Shown here: piece by piece, positions 41,511 to 51,162 of the stretch
Position numbering within the stretch: position 1 is the first letter of the stretch
Layout: each line of letters opens with the position of its first letter
Assembly: GCF_023278365.1 (NCBI RefSeq)
Contig: NZ_CP075338.1
Location: 2,604,001 to 2,668,000, forward strand
DNA length: 64,000 nt
Direction: 5' to 3'
Source of the DNA: Epilithonimonas zeae
Lineage (GTDB): Bacteria > Bacteroidota > Bacteroidia > Flavobacteriales > Weeksellaceae
Program-made: the position numbers and the translations under genes
The notes under the pieces: model-generated
Seen by the model: the letters and a program-made list of their open reading frames with translations, nothing else
Told to the model about the DNA's origin: nothing
The model's database searches: none

Positions 41511-43085
41511 TTAAATGGGCGAAATAATCAATTCCGATTTTTGAACATCCATTTGTTGATAACTATCAGCAATCCATTGTTTTCCCAAATCCGCATAGAA
41601 CACACTGAAATTCAACACTCTTTCCTGCCAGATTCCTCCCGGATGAACTTTCAAAAACAAATTCTGCATCTGTTCAAATTTCTCAGATTGCTTTATTTTC
41701 TCAGCTTTCAAAAGACGTTTTTGCATTCTTTTGAAAGATTTTAATTGTCGAGTTTCCTCTGCATTCACAAGGTTTACAAACGTTTTGTCCGTTTGTTCTG
41801 CCTTTGTTTTTATTTCTGAAAACGAATTAATCAAATCTTGTTCTTTCTGTTGAAGAAGCACTTTGATTTCGTTATTATCTAATATTTTTTGATTGATGAC
41901 TTCCGCAAAGTTTCCGAAGAAATCTTCAACTCCCAATCCTGAATTTTCGATTTTTCTAAAGGTTTTTTCCTCCAAAAACAACATTGAGTTTCTTGGAATC
42001 AGAATAGGAAAAGGAAGATTGATGGATGTAAAATAATCTTTTAACTCTATCCAATACATAATCTCAGCGTTTCCGCCAACATAAGCCAGATTCGGCATAA
42101 TCGTTTCCTGATAAGCAGGACGAAGCACCGCATTAGGACTAAATTTTTCGGGATGATTTTCCAATTCGTTGAGAATCTCTTCCTGAGAAAACTTCAAATC
42201 TGTGTCAAGAATGAAATAATCATTGTTGATTTTTTCGATTCGGTTTCTGGTTTCCGTCAAATAGAAAAGATTGATTTCTCTCGGATTGACTTGGACTTTG
42301 CCATAATTATCTTCCAGAAATTGTCTTTGATTTTTAGTGGTCTCGAAAAGCTGATTGGATAATAATTCTTTCTTGAAAATATCTTTAACCTGATTTTTAA
42401 GTTCTTTTTCATTTCCATCAATGGTCAACAATCCAAAATCTGAAAATAATTGATTCACCAAATATCGTATAGCTTGTGTATGCGTTTTACCTTTTTGATA
42501 GGCTTTTTTAATCCAAAGAATCAATTCGGTTCCGTAAAGATTGTCTTTGAATTCTTTCTCAAACTCCTGAATAAAAAAAGTTTCATCGATTTTGATATTC
42601 CCAACATCGCCGCCAGCACTCCTTTTGATTTCGTAATAATGTTCACGCGTTTTGAAATGATTGATTTCATCAAAATCGTGGTCTTCCGTCGCCATCCAAA
42701 AAACCGGAACAAAATTATATTCCGGAAAATTGGACTTTAAAAACTCTGCAGTTTTGATGGTCTGCAAAATTTTATAAACAAAGAAAACCGGACCTGTAAA
42801 TAGATTGAGCTGATGCCCAGTTGTAACGGTGAAAGTATTTTTATCTTTCAGAGAAAACAGATAATCCAATTGTTTTGGAGACATTTGCTCTTCTTGATTC
42901 TGAGAAAAAATTGCATTGTAAAGGATTTCTCTTTTGTCATCAGAGTAGGAATTTTGTTTTTCCATAATCTGATTTTTGAAGTTCCCCAAGTCAAAAACTT
43001 TTTCCTGAAATCCGTCCACTTTTTTTCCTAAAAAATCTTTTACAAGTTTTGGAATACTACTAATATGTTCGAAACCGATGGTCAT
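41511..43085 (-). CDS. bshC: Bacillithiol biosynthesis cysteine-adding enzyme BshC
   Basis: The 524-residue protein matches BshC: TVTTGHQLNLFTGPVFFVYK near 95-114, VFWMATEDHDFDEINHFK, then a coiled-coil-like C-terminal region. BshC catalyses the last step of bacillithiol synthesis, joining cysteine to glucosaminyl malate. The predicted coiled-coil lies at about 395-470. This points to bacillithiol rather than glutathione as the main low-molecular-weight thiol. Confidence 0.92.
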   Translation of the reverse strand: MTIGFEHISSIPKLVKDFLGKKVDGFQEKVFDLGNFKNQIMEKQNSYSDDKREILYNAIFSQNQEEQMSPKQLDYLFSLKDKNTFTVTTGHQLNLFTGPVFFVYKILQTIKTAEFLKSNFPEYNFVPVFWMATEDHDFDEINHFKTREHYYEIKRSAGGDVGNIKIDETFFIQEFEKEFKDNLYGTELILWIKKAYQKGKTHTQAIRYLVNQLFSDFGLLTIDGNEKELKNQVKDIFKKELLSNQLFETTKNQRQFLEDNYGKVQVNPREINLFYLTETRNRIEKINNDYFILDTDLKFSQEEILNELENHPEKFSPNAVLRPAYQETIMPNLAYVGGNAEIMYWIELKDYFTSINLPFPILIPRNSMLFLEEKTFRKIENSGLGVEDFFGNFAEVINQKILDNNEIKVLLQQKEQDLINSFSEIKTKAEQTDKTFVNLVNAEETRQLKSFKRMQKRLLKAEKIKQSEKFEQMQNLFLKVHPGGIWQERVLNFSVFYADLGKQWIADSYQQMDVQKSELIISPI

Positions 43086-43118
43086 TTGGTTGTCTGTTGT
43101 TGGTTAGTTGTTGTTGGC

Positions 43119-43222
43119 TCGCAGCCTCACTTGAGCGGGAATCCTTTTTGCTTTTTTGCTAAAAAGATTGACTTGTCGAACCACTTCGTTAGGTTTGAAG
43201 CGGAAGGCGGATAAAGCTGCCA
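43119..43222 (+). repeat. Dispersed intergenic element, copy E4
   Basis: This is the second copy of the E3 type. GCAGCC opens, ACTTGAGCGGGAATCCTTTT and GCTTTTTTGC follow, and GGCGGATAAAGCTGC closes. The loop contains a degenerate short repeat (TTGTCGAACCACTTCGTTAG). It lies between bshC and the putative porin gene. Confidence 0.75.
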
Positions 43223-43239
43223 TAATTATTCTAACAAAA

Positions 43240-45162
43240 TTAATGGAAAAGATACCAAACCACGCCCAAATTCAATCGAAAATCATAAATAGGGTAATTG
43301 GGCGCCGTGAAAGATTTGTTCTGCATAAAGGTTTGGTTGATGTGCTGACCTTCTACGTAAAAAAACATACGCTTCACTCTCATATTGATGTAAACATCGG
43401 CAATCGGCTGCCCACCAATGGAATAAGGGTTGGTTCCCGGCAAAATGTATTCGTTCAGAATTGGTGAAAATTCTCGAGAAGCAAATTTGGTGAAGTAATA
43501 CAATTTCACACCAGCCTGAATTTCTGCCGCTTTTTTGAATGCCGGCGCCTGATAATAAATATTCAATCTTCCAATGAAATCAGGCATTGGCAACAAATTG
43601 TCATTGGTCAAAGCTTTTTGGAAAAGCACTCTTCCGTTGAAATTGAATCTGTGATATTTCAAAGTTGTTTCACCTCCAATCTGCGAAATATTGAGTGAAG
43701 AAGAACTTTGTTGTGGTTTTGCTGAATTATCAAAATAAGTGTAATTATCGATTCTGAAATAATCTACAAAAAGCTGCGTGTTAAACCATTTTGCCAATTT
43801 CAAAGTTCCTCCAATTTGAGTTACAGCTTCGTTATTCGGGTTTTGCAGATAATAGTTGTAGTTGAGATAATGTGATGAATTGACCAGATAATTGAAGCTT
43901 GGATAAGCCGATTGGAAGTTAACTCTACCTTCCACCAAATAGTCTTTAATTGGTTCAAAAATCAATTCGTTGGTAGTTTTAACATAATCTCCGAATTCTG
44001 ACCCTTTGGAAATTTCTAAGAATGATTTCAGTTGGATTTTATCTAACAATTTGATTTGTAAATTTCCCACTGCGCCAAATCTTTGTTCCTTGAAATAACC
44101 AGGAATATTGAGAAGAGGAAAGGCATTCTTGTTTCCGAAAGTGATATATTGATGACGGAAGCCCGCATCTAACTTAAACTTCTCATTATCCCAAACCAAG
44201 CTAAAAGTGTTACTGAGATTGTTGGAGAACTTTTTATTGGTTAATGGAAATGCTGTATTATCTATGCCTCCAAAGAAATCTAGATCCGAAGCCGTTTCTG
44301 AGAAGTAGTATTTATTACCTTGATGGTAAATTGTATGTCTTAACTTGAATGGATATTTTGCCGGATCAAAAGGTGCAAACTCCTGGCTGAAATAATATCT
44401 CCTGTAAGCATATCTAGATTCGGCACCAGATAAGTTGGTTTCAAGGTTTTGTCTATTATTGAACCTAGAATCGCCACCTAAGAAAACATCCAGATCTGCA
44501 ATTCCACCATTTTCCTGATTGTTGACATTCTGATGGATGTAATGAGCGTAAGCTTCATATTTGTTATTCTTAGAAATATAATGTCCACTGAAAATGGTAT
44601 TATTACTTGAAGCTAAACTATTTGTATAGAGACCCTGAGACCTTAGCCCCATATATTCTATAGCAAAATTGAAATTCTTTCCAACATTTTGAGTATAGGT
44701 CGTATGCAATTGCCCTCCATTTTTCATTGCATTGTTATAGAAAAATGTGGTAGTTGGTGTTTTTACATCATAGTAATTGATTTCATTTTCACCTAAAAGG
44801 TAGAATGATTTGTTTTCCGGAAGAAGTGTGAGATTTTGCTCCGCATTTTTTTCATAAACCAAATTCTGAAATCCCGAACCAATATTAGCATACTGGATTT
44901 TTCCGAAATTATCTTTTTTGTTGTACTGTGTTACAATGTACGATCTCTCAATAGCAAACATAGTATCATAGATTTTCTTCTCAGAAAATCTTTTCTTGAC
45001 CTGATAATCATAAATGGTTGGTTTATAAATTTCTAATGAGTCTTGTTCTCCAGAATCCACTTTTAGTGTATCCGAAGGTAGTTTATTAGAATCTGTTTTG
45101 TTGACTTGCTGTGCATTAATCAAAACGCTAAAAACAAGGAACAGTATTGATAAATATTTCAT
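43240..45162 (-). CDS. Putative porin (beta-barrel)
   Basis: The 640-residue protein starts at ATG 45162 (an adjacent TTG is possible) with signal peptide LSILFLVFSVLINAQ. The rest alternates hydrophobic and aromatic residues in strands, as in an outer-membrane barrel, and ends with an aromatic-rich strand FRLNLGVVWYLFH. It matches the large putative porin family of Bacteroidetes; the transported solute is unknown. Single gene. Confidence 0.8.
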   Translation of the reverse strand: MKYLSILFLVFSVLINAQQVNKTDSNKLPSDTLKVDSGEQDSLEIYKPTIYDYQVKKRFSEKKIYDTMFAIERSYIVTQYNKKDNFGKIQYANIGSGFQNLVYEKNAEQNLTLLPENKSFYLLGENEINYYDVKTPTTTFFYNNAMKNGGQLHTTYTQNVGKNFNFAIEYMGLRSQGLYTNSLASSNNTIFSGHYISKNNKYEAYAHYIHQNVNNQENGGIADLDVFLGGDSRFNNRQNLETNLSGAESRYAYRRYYFSQEFAPFDPAKYPFKLRHTIYHQGNKYYFSETASDLDFFGGIDNTAFPLTNKKFSNNLSNTFSLVWDNEKFKLDAGFRHQYITFGNKNAFPLLNIPGYFKEQRFGAVGNLQIKLLDKIQLKSFLEISKGSEFGDYVKTTNELIFEPIKDYLVEGRVNFQSAYPSFNYLVNSSHYLNYNYYLQNPNNEAVTQIGGTLKLAKWFNTQLFVDYFRIDNYTYFDNSAKPQQSSSSLNISQIGGETTLKYHRFNFNGRVLFQKALTNDNLLPMPDFIGRLNIYYQAPAFKKAAEIQAGVKLYYFTKFASREFSPILNEYILPGTNPYSIGGQPIADVYINMRVKRMFFYVEGQHINQTFMQNKSFTAPNYPIYDFRLNLGVVWYLFH

Positions 45163-45205
45163 CAAGGAAATTTGAATACAAAAGTACTAATTATCCGTAA
45201 ATAAA

Positions 45206-45228
45206 AAACCCCGCAGATTGCGGGGTTT
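45206..45228 (-). terminator. Strong terminator downstream of the T9SS gene (second)
   Basis: AAACCCCGCA and TGCGGGGTTT form a 10-bp GC-rich stem around a 3-nt loop, with a T-run on the minus strand. It backs up the stem-loop at 45304-45328. Confidence 0.87.
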
Positions 45229-45303
45229 GATTATGTGGAATATATTAAAGCTCTAAATGCTTAGCAATGAAAAACAAAGATGAACAGATAAAAAATAATA
45301 AAA

Positions 45304-45328
45304 AAAGACCGTCTAAAAGACAGTCTTT
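45304..45328 (-). terminator. Terminator directly after the T9SS-sorted gene
   Basis: AAAGACCGTCT and AGACAGTCTTT pair with one mismatch, followed by a T-run on the minus strand, 22 nt after the stop. Confidence 0.8.
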
Positions 45329-45349
45329 AAATTCGAATATTGCGAATTA

Positions 45350-46315
45350 TTATTTAACAATAATCTTCTTACTAAGTTTAGTTTGGTCTCCAGTTACATT
45401 TACAATATAAGTTCCTGGTACAAGTTTAGACGTATTTACTTCAACTGAAGTTGCATTTGGAGCTAATTTCAATACCTGCTGACCTGCAATGTTATAAACT
45501 TCTACACTTGAAATTTTTGATTTTCCTGAAACATTAAACACTTGATTGCTAACAAGTGTAGGATAAATAGAGAAAGAATTTGCCGTTACCTCTGTAGTAG
45601 CCAAATCTCCTTCACCATACACAAAGTCATCAATATACCATTCACAAGGATCATTTGTACTTGTAGATCCAGTTATAAATATATTTCCTGTATTAAATTT
45701 CCAAAGATCAGCACCTCCTACCGCCAATCCTGGAGCAGTGTAATCTGTTTCTATAACTTTTGTCCCGTTTATATATAAGGAAACAATAGCGCTGTCCAAA
45801 TCAAAAACCACCTTATAAGTTGCCCACTGTCCGATTGGGTATGTAATTGGGGGGGATAATGAAACCGATGACTCATCCGCATAAAGCGATACATACATCT
45901 TGTTATCATAATTATCAGTTCCAATCGTAGTATTCGTATTGAAGTTCAATTTAAATGGCATTGAATCAGTACCATAATTAGCTGGATTTGAAGTATCTTC
46001 CATAAATGCCATCCAAGCAGATCTGTTTGCCGGAACCAGCATTTTCCACTGAAAAGTGTGTACTCCTATGAAAGCAGTTGGCACTTTCATTATAACATCT
46101 TGCCCATCTGCATTGATAGCGCCAGATTTTGTACCACTCGCTGCTTGCGCAGTTGTAACTTGTAAATTTTCAGCACCTGAAGCACCAGACCAATTTGACC
46201 AATGTCCTCCAAAATAAGATCCAACAGGATAGCTTTCAAAATTGTCATTAATAGAAACCTGTGCATTTGCAGCAGCCATTACCATAATGCTTGCTAAAAG
46301 ATAGATTTTTCTCAT
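45350..46315 (-). CDS. Secreted jelly-roll protein with type IX sorting domain
   Basis: The 321-residue protein has a signal peptide ending at AAANAQ (about residue 19), a beta-rich central domain resembling concanavalin/LamG-like sugar-binding folds (FESYPVGSYFGGHWSNW, then FQWKMLVPANRSAWMAF), and a C-terminal type A T9SS sorting domain. The sorting domain begins near 245 (FSIYPTLVSNQVFNV) and ends GTYIVNVTGDQTKLSKKIIV. It should be exported to the cell surface. The coding strand holds a C7 run at 45849-45855. It lies downstream of a SusD/SusC pair and may bind the same ligand, which is inference. Confidence 0.85.
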   Translation of the reverse strand: MRKIYLLASIMVMAAANAQVSINDNFESYPVGSYFGGHWSNWSGASGAENLQVTTAQAASGTKSGAINADGQDVIMKVPTAFIGVHTFQWKMLVPANRSAWMAFMEDTSNPANYGTDSMPFKLNFNTNTTIGTDNYDNKMYVSLYADESSVSLSPPITYPIGQWATYKVVFDLDSAIVSLYINGTKVIETDYTAPGLAVGGADLWKFNTGNIFITGSTSTNDPCEWYIDDFVYGEGDLATTEVTANSFSIYPTLVSNQVFNVSGKSKISSVEVYNIAGQQVLKLAPNATSVEVNTSKLVPGTYIVNVTGDQTKLSKKIIVK

Positions 46316-46463
46316 AATAAATAAGTTTAAAGTTTTAAATATTGACTAAATTATAATTTTTTTTTTAAATAATTAAAAAAAAAGTGTTAAATCTTAAAAA
46401 ACACCCTCGGATGAAAAATATTTTTTTTAATTTATAAAATTCTAATGGGAGTTTGATTTCAAA

Positions 46464-46493
46464 TTAAGCTGCCCCATTATTGAGACAGCTTAA
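46464..46493 (-). terminator. Stem-loop after susD (weak terminator)
   Basis: TTAAGCTG (46464-46471) pairs with CAGCTTAA (46486-46493) around a 14-nt loop; only a short T-rich tail follows on the minus strand. Confidence 0.45.
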
Positions 46494-46502
46494 TAATAAT
46501 AA

Positions 46503-47942
46503 TTACCATCCAGGATATTGGGTTATGTTTGGATTGATATTTATTTCATAGTATGGTATTGGTATTACCAATAGTCTATCACTCGCTGCTACATTACAAT
46601 TAGTTGAACAATTACTATCTTTTATAACAGAAAATCCATTCCTTTTTAAATCAAAATACCTATGTCCTTCTGCAAAAAATTCTTTACGCCTTTCATCCAG
46701 TATTTTTTCAATAGTAATATTGGAACTAATATTTTCTCCTCTGCTCTGCTCAAATTGATTTAAATATGACAAAGCTGCTGAAGTTTGTCCTGATTTAAAC
46801 AAAGCTTCTATCCTATTAAGGTAAGCTTCGGAAAATCTTAATAATCTAATATTGGAGACGTAATTTCCTTCATTAGTCCCCCTAACCCACTTTTTACCAA
46901 AATAACCTTGCGGCGTATCTTGATTGGAACCTAAGGTTCCAATCAGCGCCACTCTCCAATCGTTTGTATTCGTATTGATTAAGTTAATAAAACTTCTTCT
47001 AAACAGAATGCTCTTATGCGCTCCATTACTTGCATAAAATGACGATGGATGTGCATTTCCACCATTATTGAAGACAGGCGTTTGTTCAATCTCAAAAATA
47101 GTTTCTTTTTGATCATCTATATTAGCTGAACTGGTACTGATAAAATAATTTGTATAAGTTGTTTTATCTGTAATTGGAGCAAAAACATCAGAAGGAGAAT
47201 TATTAATAACTTCATTAGCATAACTAACAGCTTTTTGATAATCTCCAGCAGCACCTCTGGTAAGATAGACTCTGGACAACAGCAATTTAGCTGCAGTAGG
47301 AGTTAATACGGATCTTTTAGTTCCTGTAGTACCACTCAATCCGGCAATAGCGTTTTCTAAATCACTAATAATATAGTTGTAAATATCGTTAACACTTGAT
47401 CTACTTAATTTATTATCTGGATTATAATCTTCAGGCTGAATAGGAACACCAAATTCTTGGTTGGTCCCAGACTTCGGATCTGGCGAATAGAAGCTTACCA
47501 GATAGAAATATGACATTGCTCTAGCTATTTTCGCCTCAGCTTTATATCTCAATACCGTTTGTGATTCCTTTAATTTCTTATCTCCAATTACCATATTGGC
47601 TTGTTGGATTACGTTGTAAAAAGAATCATACATGCTAAAATCAGAAATTTCCGGGCTATATGACATTCTAGAAGTATTCAAGAAATAACCATCATTCGCT
47701 GTACTGACAAATGCGTTGTCAGATAGCAAATCGCCAAAAATCGAAACTGCCGCACCAAACCCTGTAGAGGCACTCATCTGATTATATACACCATTCAATA
47801 CCAATCTCATATCATTTTCGGTATTGATGGCTTCTTCGAGAGGAGAGCCTATCTCTGGCAATAATTGTAACCTTTCTTCACTACATGATGCCGTAAATAG
47901 GAAAGCACCAAGTGATAATATATATATAATTTTCTTTGTCAT
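46503..47942 (-). CDS. SusD/RagB family nutrient-binding lipoprotein
   Basis: The 479-residue protein has a lipoprotein signal ending LFTASC (Cys20) and the SusD-like helical fold: EIGSPLEEAINTENDMRLVL, then YFYLVSFYSPDP and the C-terminal LRFSEAYLNRIEALFKSGQ and DERRKEFFAEGHRYFDLKR. It sits on the outer surface and hands ligand to SusC, 11 nt upstream in the operon. No glycoside hydrolase is nearby, so the ligand may not be a polysaccharide. Confidence 0.92.
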   Translation of the reverse strand: MTKKIIYILSLGAFLFTASCSEERLQLLPEIGSPLEEAINTENDMRLVLNGVYNQMSASTGFGAAVSIFGDLLSDNAFVSTANDGYFLNTSRMSYSPEISDFSMYDSFYNVIQQANMVIGDKKLKESQTVLRYKAEAKIARAMSYFYLVSFYSPDPKSGTNQEFGVPIQPEDYNPDNKLSRSSVNDIYNYIISDLENAIAGLSGTTGTKRSVLTPTAAKLLLSRVYLTRGAAGDYQKAVSYANEVINNSPSDVFAPITDKTTYTNYFISTSSANIDDQKETIFEIEQTPVFNNGGNAHPSSFYASNGAHKSILFRRSFINLINTNTNDWRVALIGTLGSNQDTPQGYFGKKWVRGTNEGNYVSNIRLLRFSEAYLNRIEALFKSGQTSAALSYLNQFEQSRGENISSNITIEKILDERRKEFFAEGHRYFDLKRNGFSVIKDSNCSTNCNVAASDRLLVIPIPYYEININPNITQYPGW

Positions 47943-47953
47943 ATTATTTTTTT

Positions 47954-50866
47954 TTAAAAATCTATAATTGTACCTATAGAAAAAGATTTAAGAACTGGTG
48001 TAGTATAATCAAATAGACCTTTTGCCTCCCATCCTGAATAGTTATATGCTGATGCGTTTGATTCTGGATCAAAGTTTAGTTTCTTATCAAAAGCATACAT
48101 CCATAAATTTGCACCTTTTACATATAAAGTAATATTAGTTACTCCTATGGATTCTTTTAATGTATTCCCTAAAGAATACGAAAGTTTTGCTTCTTTTAAC
48201 CTTATATGATCTCCTTTTCTCATCCAAAGCGTAGACGGAGACCCTCCTTGTGTAGCATTCCCTGCAATTTGCATTGGATATGTTGCATCAGTATTTTGAG
48301 GTGTCCAACTATCATATAATGCATCCGCAAGTTGATTTACATTGGTTGCAGAGCCCATGTTTAACATATAGTTTTGGTAAGTGTTATGAACAGCGTAGTC
48401 AAATTGTCCTGTGAAAAATAAACTTAAGTTAAAACCTTTATAACGAAATTCTGATCGGAATCCCGCAGTATATTTAGGAAACGGAGAAACATCTTGCCAT
48501 ACCCTTTTTGCTTTTGTTCTATCATTTGTTGTTTCTGTGTGGGTTTCGTCTGTCCAAAACAATCCAGTTCCTAGCGGAAGACTAGAATTTTGCCCATTAT
48601 TGACACCTGCCCAATCGAATGTATAATATTCTCCTAATAGATGTCCACTTGCTAATGCCCTCATATTGTTCCCCGATCTTAACAGAGGCTCATCATAATA
48701 TTTTAAATTATCTACTACGTTTTTATTATATGCAAAGTTTCCTTCAATAAGCCATTTGAATTCTCCGTTAAATGGTTTTGCTGATAAAACAGTTTCAATT
48801 CCTTTATTTGATATATCTGCTATATTTGCCAAGTAACTATTTGGTCCACCATTCTGATATGAAACTGGTGATTGAAATATTGCATCAGAGGTTTTTTTAT
48901 TGTACACATCTATTGATCCCGAAAATCTACCGTTAAATAAACCGAAATCTAGTCCAATATTTAATTGTTTTGCTATTTCCCATTTTAAATTTGGATTTCC
49001 GGCAACATCTACTACTGTTGCATTTTGATCGGCATAATTTGTGGGAGCAACTGCAGAGAACTGATTATATTGCTGCCCCCAAGAATCAGCATACGGAATA
49101 TTTCCTATTTCCCCATAACTTCCTCTTAACACTAATTCAGATATGAATGATGGTAAAAAATTTTCATTTACAACGTTCCAAGAAGCTGCTGTTGACCAAA
49201 AAACTCCATTTTTTTCATTAGCTCCCAACGTAGAATTCGAATCTCTTCTCAACTGTCCTGAAATTGTATACTTACTATTAAACGTATAGTTTATCCTAGA
49301 AAAATAAGATATTTGGAGCCACTTGTAAAATGAATCACCAACTCGTGCATAATCAGAGTTTCCATAAGATAAATAGGGCTTGTAAACTTCGAACCCTTGT
49401 ATATAAGAATCAAATGCCTTTCTTGTATGTTCCTGATATTCCATCCCTGCATAAACTTGAAGATCATGTTTCTGGTTAAACACTTTCCTATAACTCAAAG
49501 AATTACTCCAGTTCCAATCGAAAACTTTAGTTGTAGATTTTTGCAATTGCCCTTGTGGTTGTATAAAAGTACCATCTCCTACTCCTGGCTGATCCCAATG
49601 CGTCTCATCTAAAGATTGGTATTGAGTTCCAAATAACGAGTAGAAATACCAATTCTTAACAAATTCATAATCCACAAACGCTGAGGCAATCCAAGTTTGA
49701 ATTTGACCTGCTTCATAATTTGATTTCCTAACAGCTACAGGATTATAAAAACTAGTTACTCCACCCAAGTTTTGCATATTATAATCTCCATTAGAGTTAT
49801 AAATTGGATAGATTGGAGCTAATCTCAATGCAGTAAACCAAGGATTTGAAGAATAGCCAGTATCCAAAAAGGTATTTCTATTAACTGATGTAAAATTACC
49901 ATCAAATCCAAGTTTTACTTTTTCTGTTTTATGATTTATTGCTCCATTAAAACTATACCTATCAAACCCACTATCAATTACTAGTGGTTTATTTTGGTAA
50001 TAATTTGCCCCTAATCTAAATGACGTATTCTCTCCTCCTCCAGCTGCAGAAATATTATATGTATTAACATATGATTGATTTCTCATTATTGCTTTTTTCC
50101 AATCTGTATCGGTATAACCATTATACGGTGCTACTTGTCCATTTTCATCTATAAAAGCTGTATTTGTAAAATCAGTTACCGCAGCACCTAAAGATGAATA
50201 CGCACTTGGATTAGCATTATATTTTGCAAGCCCCCCCCATTGTAAATATTCTTTAGCATTCAACCATTTTTGTTTATCAAACGCAATTTCTTGAAAAGAC
50301 ATATCCGAAGAAAAAGAAAAGGCCGTCTTCTGATTATACTTTCCTTTTTTTGTAGTAACAACTATAACACCATTTGCACCTCGAGAGCCATAAATAGCTG
50401 TTGCAGAAGCATCCTTTAAAACCGAAACACTTTCAATTTGATTAGGATCTATACTCGCTAAAGGATTCCAGGAAGCCATTATACTAGCATTATCACTTCC
50501 TTTCCCAACTACAACGCCATCAATAACATAAAGTGGGTTAGGTGTTCCGATTAAAGAGCCAACGCCCCTTATCGTTATTAAATTTGCAGAACCAGGATCT
50601 CCACCATTAGATGAAAATGTTAATCCTGCAACTCTACCATTTAACACTTCATCAATAGAGGAGAAAGGAGTCGATTCAAAATTCGCTTTTGACACAACAT
50701 TATAAGAACCAACTTTTTGGGCAGGATCTAATTTTAAACCACCAACTAAAACTACTTCTTCAATGTTTTTGATTTCAGCAGTATCTGTTTTTGTTTTCTG
50801 TGCCATTAATGCCTGTCCCGTAAAGAACAATACACCAACGGATAACAATCGTAATTTTACATTCAT
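47954..50866 (-). CDS. SusC/RagA family TonB-linked outer-membrane transporter
   Basis: The 970-residue barrel has a signal peptide ([17 protein letters not shown]), a short TonB-box-like stretch IEEVVLVGG, and a plug: [58 protein letters not shown]. The usual carboxypeptidase-regulatory-like domain ahead of the plug is absent. It should take up the SusD ligand across the outer membrane using TonB. The coding strand carries a G8 run at 50231-50238 (near residue 211), a candidate for slipped-strand variation. The promoter lies 33 nt upstream. Confidence 0.93.
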   Translation of the reverse strand: MNVKLRLLSVGVLFFTGQALMAQKTKTDTAEIKNIEEVVLVGGLKLDPAQKVGSYNVVSKANFESTPFSSIDEVLNGRVAGLTFSSNGGDPGSANLITIRGVGSLIGTPNPLYVIDGVVVGKGSDNASIMASWNPLASIDPNQIESVSVLKDASATAIYGSRGANGVIVVTTKKGKYNQKTAFSFSSDMSFQEIAFDKQKWLNAKEYLQWGGLAKYNANPSAYSSLGAAVTDFTNTAFIDENGQVAPYNGYTDTDWKKAIMRNQSYVNTYNISAAGGGENTSFRLGANYYQNKPLVIDSGFDRYSFNGAINHKTEKVKLGFDGNFTSVNRNTFLDTGYSSNPWFTALRLAPIYPIYNSNGDYNMQNLGGVTSFYNPVAVRKSNYEAGQIQTWIASAFVDYEFVKNWYFYSLFGTQYQSLDETHWDQPGVGDGTFIQPQGQLQKSTTKVFDWNWSNSLSYRKVFNQKHDLQVYAGMEYQEHTRKAFDSYIQGFEVYKPYLSYGNSDYARVGDSFYKWLQISYFSRINYTFNSKYTISGQLRRDSNSTLGANEKNGVFWSTAASWNVVNENFLPSFISELVLRGSYGEIGNIPYADSWGQQYNQFSAVAPTNYADQNATVVDVAGNPNLKWEIAKQLNIGLDFGLFNGRFSGSIDVYNKKTSDAIFQSPVSYQNGGPNSYLANIADISNKGIETVLSAKPFNGEFKWLIEGNFAYNKNVVDNLKYYDEPLLRSGNNMRALASGHLLGEYYTFDWAGVNNGQNSSLPLGTGLFWTDETHTETTNDRTKAKRVWQDVSPFPKYTAGFRSEFRYKGFNLSLFFTGQFDYAVHNTYQNYMLNMGSATNVNQLADALYDSWTPQNTDATYPMQIAGNATQGGSPSTLWMRKGDHIRLKEAKLSYSLGNTLKESIGVTNITLYVKGANLWMYAFDKKLNFDPESNASAYNYSGWEAKGLFDYTTPVLKSFSIGTIIDF

Positions 50867-50891
50867 ATTAACACTATTTAATTATAATCTG

Positions 50892-50923
50892 CAAATATGT
50901 TAAAAAAAAATTAACACCGCAAA
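50892..50923 (-). promoter_or_regulatory. susC promoter
   Basis: On the minus strand CATATTTG (50892-50899, seven of eight to TAnnTTTG) and TTTG (50920-50923) are 20 nt apart. The remaining AT-rich leader up to 51121 shows no gene. Confidence 0.6.
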
Positions 50924-51121
50924 AACAGAATTGTCAAATCTCATTTAATATTATATAAGTTTTGATTTTATCATTTTAAAATTATATTTTTTTTACACAT
51001 TCAATAAATAAATCACTTTAAAATCAAACATAATACACTTTATTACGCAAACGGTATTCAAAAATTAATAATTCAAAATTTATTATTTAGAATTATTACA
51101 AATAATAAATTTGAGTAAAAA

Positions 51122-51145
51122 AAACCGCTAACAGATTAGCGGTTT
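51122..51145 (-). terminator. Terminator after infB
   Basis: AAACCGCTAA and TTAGCGGTTT form a 10-bp stem with a 4-nt loop; a long T-run follows on the minus strand. Confidence 0.88.
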
Positions 51146-51162
51146 CTTTATTAACTTTATAA

